Shown here piece after piece: positions 57,888 to 64,000 of a stretch of 64,000 nucleotides of DNA. The stretch is from Hippophae tibetana (lineage: Eukaryota; Streptophyta; Magnoliopsida; Rosales; Elaeagnaceae), in the NCBI GenBank assembly GCA_037013495.1, contig CM072812.1, positions 75,933,840 to 75,997,839 of the forward strand, given 5' to 3'. The translations under genes were made by a program, and so were the position numbers. The stretch's first letter is position 1; each line of letters starts with the position of its first letter. Below the pieces are notes generated by a model. That model worked only from the letters and a program-made list of their open reading frames with translations, had not been told where the DNA came from and did not search any database.

Positions 57888-59275
57888 TGTGATTATAAGT
57901 TTCGATTATTTTTGTAAATAAAATATTTTTATATAAATTTATTTTTAAATTTGTTATCAATTTTATCAAATAAAGTCTAAGAAATATCAGAATTTTATAT
58001 AATCATATTTTAGGTATATTTTTTATAACTAAGACAAATAATATTATACTTATGTATTTAATAACACATCTTCATAAAATTAAAATTATTTATACTGTTA
58101 AAATATTTATTTAAATTTAAATTAATTTATAAAATTACTAATTAAATATATTTTAGATATGTTTTAATATTTTTAAGATATATTTTAAAAAATAATTTTT
58201 TATAATATTAAATTTTTTAATAAACTTTAAAAAATTAAACCTAAAATATATTCAACTTCAAAATCGAAAAAAAGCTACTGCAAACTACCGAAAAGAAAAA
58301 AACAAAATCGAAAAAAACAACCTTCATCATTATTCTCTTGGCTGATATCAAGGAATCATCATTATCATCATCATCATGGAATTTCCTATTGATTTTTGTT
58401 GAACTTTGGTGGTGCAAACTTGGGATTTACCATCTTGTCATTGGTGCGATCATCATTATAATTATATATGCCGGAACAAAGGTAAAAGATAAATAAAGGT
58501 AATTAAATTAAAAAGTGATATTAATTTATGTGATAAGATAAGATATTAATTGATATAATAATGGATTATAATTTTTTTTTAAATATTTTCTCATCAACAA
58601 TTTTATATTTATTATTCTATTTATTTTATATTTTTCATATTTATATAGCTTATTTTGTTATTATGATTTTGTATAGTTAAATTTAATAATTATATGAGCG
58701 ATCATGATTGTTTGATTTAATTATTAAATTTTGAAGAAATTATTTTTAGTTAATTTTGGCTTAATCTTTTTGCTCTAACATTTTTTAATTGATTTGATTT
58801 AAGTGACATGTTTTGAATCATCTAATTATGATTATTCATTATTAAATTCATTATAGAACACACACGGACACTTATGTTTTTGTGTTATCTATTTTGCAGT
58901 TGATTCGTGAACGTATTTAATTGGTGAGAAGCTTATTGAAACATTGGTCTAGAAACCACTCGCACTAATATTATAAAATGTGAAAATAGAGTAGAGACTC
59001 GTAAGTAAGATACATTGGGGCAGTATCCTAGCCAAGGTAGCATAAGATCAAGTTTGTATTTGAACGTTTATTTTTCATAGTAAAAAATTAGGTGGTCTGG
59101 TAGACCGATGATTTTTCTCTTAGGTTATCGTTGTGGCCTAAATTGTTTCCACCTAAAACTATCGTGTGTTATTATTTTATTTCTACACTTTATTCTTACA
59201 CGCGATTGCATGCCTAGTCGTTTGGTTTAGATTATCCCCTCTAGATTAATTAGGTATGTATCGTATATACTTTTA
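57888..59275 (+). repeat. 5' LTR of gag-only element copy 2
   Basis: It starts near TGTGATTATAAG and ends TTTTA, directly before the PBS. Many blocks match the copy 1 LTR, for example GATCATGATTGTTTGATTTA and GGTGGTCTGGTAGACCG. Confidence 0.75.
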
Positions 59276-59276
59276 A

Positions 59277-59290
59277 TTGGTATTAGAGCC
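59277..59290 (+). promoter_or_regulatory. Primer-binding site, copy 2
   Basis: TTGGTATTAGAGCC matches the initiator tRNA-Met site with one C-to-T change. Confidence 0.75.
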
Positions 59291-59350
59291 AACAATAGAC
59301 ACACTTAGTGAGTTTGATTGTTAGGATACACACTTCTGCTTATAGACCAA

Positions 59351-61365
59351 ATGAAAGAAGGTGGGTCATCTATTAGATCCATACTCTTTGATGTGTATAA
59401 TTATCCTTACTGAAAAACTCACATGTATGTCTTTCTCAAACAAGATGAAATTTTTGGGATTCTATTCTTGATGGTTGGGAACTACCTTAGGTAACGAAAG
59501 ATGGTGTAACAATTATAAAGCCAAGAAGAGACTGTACCACCGAAGAACGTATCTTTAGTGGGGTAAACCAAAATGGTCTAAGCTCAATCTTTGTTGTAGT
59601 ATCGATGGATGAGTTTTGTCATATCTCTGATTATGAGACTACTAAAGATGCATGGAATACATTTTTTTTTGCTCATGAGAGAACTTCCCAAGTGAAACAA
59701 ACAAAATTAAGATTGCTAACATCTTAGTTTGATTCCATTAAAATGAGCAACATTGAAACTTTTGGTCAATTCTATACTAGCTTTTGTGATATCGCCAATG
59801 CTTGTTCTAACTTTGGTGAGAAAATTACACAACCTATACAAGTATGCAAACTCCTAAGCTCCTTAACAGCAGACTACAAGATGAAAGTTATAGCGATAGA
59901 GGAAAGTAAGAATGTGAATATAGTAAACATTGATGAACTTATCGGTTCAATCCAAACCTATGAGTTTACTCTTGATCCATCCAAGAAAAACAAGGATGTG
60001 GCATTCAAAAGCTCCAAAAAAGACATATTTGATAGTGATGAGGATATGAATGATGAGTCACTTGTATTGTTAGCATGAAAATTTTAGAATTTCATGAAGA
60101 AGAAGGATCAATAGAGTAATCAATCCAACAAAGGACAATCCAATCATTCGAGGGATCAAAAATAAAGGGAAATCAAACCTTCAAGCCTTGATAGTAAGAA
60201 AACTAAGGCCACTAGTCCTTAATGCTTTACTTGTGGGGACTTTGGTCATATTTTTGTAGAATTTGCGAACAATAAAAATAAAGTTGGAAAAGCCTCTAAA
60301 GTTACACTCAGTGATATAGAAAGTGAGCATGATAATGCTAGTTACTCAGAGGATAATGACACTAACTATCGTTCCTTCACTGTAACTATTAAAGTATACC
60401 ACAATGACTCTGACTCTAACTCAAATGAAGAAAATGAAGAAGTAAACTCTTCTATCTTACTATCTAAGTTCAATGTATCGAATTATGATGAATTATTCAT
60501 GGATTGTATAGGTACTAGGAAAAATAGAGATAAATTACTTCTTGAAGTAACTAAACCTAATGATATCATCAATATTCATAAAACAAATTTCTCTAGCCTA
60601 GAGAAAGATAAAAAGGAATTGTCTGAACATATTTATGCTCTAAATTTGAGTCTTGCAAAAATCAATTAGAAAAGCAAACAACTTAGGCAAGAACTTAGTA
60701 TTGCTAAAGAAATGATGAATTTAACCATAGGTATTGAAAAATTGACCAAAAGTCCTAAACTATGGAAAGTCACATGGAGATAAAAGAGGTCTTAGATACA
60801 TAGATGAACAATCAACACCTTCAACATCAAAGACCACATTTGTAAGGATCTTAAAATGGACTTCTACTATTACTACTTATGCATAAAAAACTATTGCACC
60901 TGTGAAAGAAAAAGTTGTTAAGTTTATGTTTTTCAGTCATTATTGTGGTAGGAAATGTCATATAAGATCAAAATGTAGATTTTTGATGAATACTCCTAAA
61001 CTTAATCATTTTTCTATGTTTCACATAGTAGGACCCATAAGCATCATCCATCTATACATGCTACATCATATTCAAGGATGAATAGAAATTATAATAACGT
61101 GTTTAGAAATTCTACTAGGAAACACCATAAAGTCTTAGGTTTAGAGAGGTAAGTAAAATTCAATACTTTTAATGCTAGGACTCATTATCATCATCCTACT
61201 ATGCATACTGCATCTTCATTTGGGATGATTGAGAAAAGTACAACTAAGTCCAAGGACATGCCTATGAAACCTAAGGTAGTTGAGTCCCAACCCAATGATA
61301 TAAAGAAACCAAAATGCAAGAAAATTTGGGTTAGGAAAGATTGTTTTTTTCTAGTCACCTGACTG
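59351..61365 (+). pseudogene. Gag of copy 2, broken
   Basis: It starts MKEGGSSIRSILFD and decays at once by stops and shifts. The UBN2 core is preserved in the open segment 59743-60078 (ETFGQFYTSFCDIANACSNF, then KLLSSLTADYKMKV). The first knuckle at about 60,223 reads CFTCGDFGHIFVEF, with the last Cys lost. The acidic SDSNSNEENEE stretch, the coiled coil (about 60,490-60,740) and the second knuckle at about 60,940 (first Cys lost) follow in the same order as copy 1. The tail ends KKIWVRKDCFFLVT. Confidence 0.75.
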
Positions 61366-61535
61366 TCTTTTATTATTTCATCTAAGTATTTTTGTTAGAG
61401 TGTTTAAATGACCTTAGTTGAGCAATCTTTATTTTATTTATTAGTTAAACTTACAAAAAAGAGAGAAGTAAAATCCTTATCTGGATAACATAGTATTAGA
61501 CTTATTTAATACTTACATATATATAAACTTATTTT

Positions 61536-61979
61536 CACTACTACAAAATGTAGCATTTAAATCGATATGTAAAGTCGATTTTTGGAGAAAATTGACTTAT
61601 AATCAATTTAAAGTCGGTTTGGTGAAAAACAGATACTACATATAGTGCTGGTTGACGTGTTGAACTGACGCTACATAAGGATAGAACGTCAGTTCTACAT
61701 GTCAACCGATGCTACTTAAAATTACTTGTTAATTTTTTTATTTTAACACTTTTTAAAATTGAAATTACACAATACAATTTATTTTTTTGGTCAATTATTT
61801 TTTAAGATTTTAACTATAGACCTTTTATATTTTTTTGAAAACTTTTATGTATTGTGTTTTTCATGCAATCCAAATTCGATAACTGCATATGAAAAATATG
61901 TACATAAAATATCCAAAAAATACACAAAATTCTATAAATTATATAATTTTAAAAACCAATTGACTAAAAAAAAGAAAAT
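61536..61979. mobile_element. Small CACTA-like insertion nested in copy 2
   Basis: Copy 1 reads continuously from CTTATTTTTAATGACTT here, whereas copy 2 has about 0.44 kb more, beginning CACTACTACAAAATGTAGC. The start resembles the CACTA end at 1,018. An internal inverted repeat (GTTGACGTGTTGAACTGACG against its counterpart near 61,687-61,706) is visible. The right end shows no matching terminal repeat, so it may be truncated. TTT flanks both sides and could be the 3-bp target duplication. It has no coding capacity. Confidence 0.6.
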
Positions 61980-62849
61980 TTTAGTGACTCGACTCATTTT
62001 GATATTTATTGTATAAATTATTCTACAATTTTGACTTATGCACACATATATTCTTGTATATGTGATGATCGATGTTGACATGAACTTATTCACTCACTCA
62101 CATATACACATATATGTTATGCTTGAAGTTTATTAATTCTTTTGAAAAACTCTAGGATCTCAACTAATCTTGACTATAAAATTGTGTTGAGTTCTCTTTC
62201 TTGCTTTCTAAAATTTTACCGTATAAAGGAATTTAGTATTGAGAGGGCTGCCAACTATGATGTGTGAAGTTATCACAGTGAACAAAGAAGACTACCTCAT
62301 AACTAGTGTGAAAATCATCATGCTAGGTTTATGGCTCGTGCAAAAAAAAACATTGTGCAAAAAAAGACTGCTTATAAAACTTGTACTTGGCATGCACAAA
62401 AAGAAAGAGCCAATAGAGGTTAAAAAAATAATTATCCTCATTTATAAAATAAAGATAAAAAATTTAAGTCCTCATTTGGTAGATATATTTTATTTTGTGA
62501 GATTGAAGACTCAATTATAATTTTATATGAATTAATTGACATATTTATGGAGTTTAAACATATATGCTGCTTTAATGTAAATGTCAATATGTATTATAAG
62601 TGCGAAGAGTTCTTGTGTGCCTTTTCTACTCTACTTGCTTGTACAATAGATAAACAAAAATTGAGTTTAAAAAAATGAAAAAAATGATGAGTTCTCGATT
62701 GGTTGTGTGCTCATTTTTGATTAAATTAGTTTAATATCTTATGTGGCTATTTATGAAAATTTAAAAAAATCATATTTTTACTCATTCACATATTCTTATT
62801 ATTTATTAACTTTCTAATTGGTTTTTAAGTTAGTGAATCATAGAACTTA

Positions 62850-63322
62850 GGGGGAGTTTAAACCACATTACACTTATGCATTAATTTATTTTTACATTGC
62901 TCTTTTCTCTTTAGGGGGATTTTAGATCCATTGCTTTGTCCTTCTCATATGTAAAAAAGGAGAAGAGTGTGATTCATTTTCATGTTTTATTTTGTTATGT
63001 ATATAGGGGAGAACATATTTAGTTAGGCTTATGTTAAGCTTGACTGGTATGCATACATTACATGATTATTCTTTACACTTTGCATATTTATATGTAAACT
63101 GAACTAATGTACAATGAGACTTTTAAGCCAAGTTTTTGTATCCTTTGTTTATGTCATTTCAATTACTTACAAGTTTGTCAAGTTACAGTGAAGATGGATT
63201 CATTGGACTATAGGATAGTTCCACTATGGAGTCTTGGACATCATTGTATTTTTATCTTATTCCTATAAGTGTCATGTAGTGAGTGAGAGGTTTTGTCACA
63301 CAAAAATGCCAACGGGAGAATT
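62850..63322 (+). promoter_or_regulatory. Cluster of polypurine tracts before the 3' LTR, copy 2
   Basis: TTAGGGGGAGTTTAAA (about 62,848), TTAGGGGGATTT (about 62,913), AAAAAAGGAGAAGAG (about 62,956), ATAGGGGAGAAC (about 63,003) and AACGGGAGAA (63,311) parallel those of copy 1. Confidence 0.55.
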
Positions 63323-63633
63323 TTTAAGGACTATGAATGTTGGTTATTTTCATGTAAACTTATTTTTAAGCTCATTATCAAGTTTATCAAGTAAAATCAA
63401 AGAAATGTTAGAATTCCAGATAGTCGTATTTCATGTATATCTTTTATAACTAAAACAAATATGATTACATTCATACATTTAATAGTACACATTCATAAAA
63501 AAATTATTTTTAATGCTAAAATATTTATTTAAACTTAAATTAATTTATAAAATTACTAATTAAATATTTTTTAGGTCCATTTTAAAAAATAATTTTTTAT
63601 AATATTAAGGTTTTTAATGGGGGTTGAAAAATT
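63323..63633 (+). repeat. Truncated 3' LTR of copy 2
   Basis: It matches the first 0.3 kb of the copy 1 and copy 2 5' LTRs and stops at about 63,633, in the AATGGG-GTTGAAAAATTAA region. Confidence 0.7.
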
Positions 63634-64000
63634 AATCTATCAATATAGTATGTTTTTATAAATATATGTTTATTTAAAACAAGAAATAAACTAAACAAAC
63701 TTAAAACTTATGCAATTATAAACAAAGTTTACAAAATTAAAACTAATATGAGAGAGGATGTTGTATGGAAGCAATGAGAGATTATGAGAGCGGTGTGGAA
63801 GCGATGCCCCTAAATTGAAATGAGTTTTTCTTTTATAACCGAGTAATGGACTGTGGCCAGATGTTGTTACTATTCTATGAATAGCTCTTCGTTTGTCACT
63901 TGATATTGTTGGGAGTTAACTACTGTGTTGTTAACAGTAGTTGGTCTACGACCAGGTACTTTAGAAGATGCCTTACTGTGTTATAAATAGTTGTTGTTGC
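63634..64000. other. Unassigned DNA at the right edge
   Basis: No ORF of note. An 8-bp inverted repeat, AACTACTG/CAGTAGTT, at 63,918-63,942 forms a small hairpin. The higher GC of the last 250 bases hints at gene-related DNA, but nothing can be named. Confidence 0.35.

Larger units (their letters stand above)
57888..63633 (+). mobile_element. Gag-only Sirevirus-like Copia element, copy 2
   Basis: It has the same layout as copy 1 at 9,655: 5' LTR (57,888-59,275), PBS, gag with two zinc knuckles and coiled coil, a long non-coding 3' region with polypurine tracts, and the start of the 3' LTR (63,323-63,633), which is then cut off. It again lacks protease, integrase and RT. It is more diverged than copy 1 and carries a nested insertion at 61,536. 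No target duplication can be checked because the right end is lost. Confidence 0.8.

Noticed and set aside
61759-62016. 85-codon plus-strand ORF
   Set aside because: It is low-complexity Phe/Lys-rich sequence across the edge of the small CACTA-like insertion.
1-64000. CRISPR arrays, bacterial operons, Shine-Dalgarno sites
   Set aside because: The window is clearly plant nuclear DNA; no spaced identical repeats or prokaryotic gene organisation are present.

Overview
The window is plant nuclear DNA, very probably eudicot. It is AT-rich, its genes carry many GT-AG introns (and one AT-AC intron), and it holds plant-type Copia, Gypsy and CACTA elements, a nuclear tRNA and a decayed plant pararetrovirus. 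All assignments come from reading the sequence; no database search was possible, and the species is not resolved.

Two intact host genes stand out. At 31.7-35.9 kb (+) a gene with five coding exons encodes a 290-residue CRAL-TRIO/Sec14-like lipid-transfer protein. At 46.0-48.7 kb (-) a five-exon gene encodes a 154-residue MIP18/CIA2B protein (AE7-LIKE type) of cytosolic iron-sulfur assembly; its first intron has every hallmark of a U12-type AT-AC intron. A tRNA-Ile(TAT) gene lies just upstream of it (48,944-49,017). At 3.1-6.7 kb there is a promoter and what looks like a spliced transcript with little coding potential, containing a tRNA-like fold. At 1.4-1.6 kb there is a broken two-exon fragment of the PAF1-complex gene CTR9.

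Most of the rest is mobile DNA. From 7.25 to 18.15 kb a decayed Copia element is split by a 6.4-kb gag-only Sirevirus-like element (9,655-16,029; target duplication ATATG), which itself carries a GC-richer insert that may be organellar. From 18.6 to 27.2 kb lie Tat-like Gypsy LTRs and a gag-protease remnant; one of these LTRs contains a solo LTR of another Gypsy family (target duplication GTCCT). That second family recurs at 51.4-57.0 kb on the minus strand as an Athila-like gag-protease remnant with a rearranged LTR. A second gag-only Sirevirus-like copy fills 57.9-63.6 kb and is interrupted by a small CACTA-like insertion.

The most distinctive feature is at 37.1-44.9 kb (+): a nearly full-length, heavily mutated endogenous pararetrovirus (Caulimoviridae). 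In order it has a movement protein, a coiled-coil region, a coat protein, protease-RT-RNase H, a transactivator (Cauli_VI/viroplasmin), a pregenomic-type promoter with downstream poly(A) signal, an uncharacterised 124-codon ORF, and a decayed initiator-tRNA-Met primer site. Its stop codons fall mostly at expected Trp and Gln positions, as expected from decay of methylated cytosines. It is described here only as a broken fossil.
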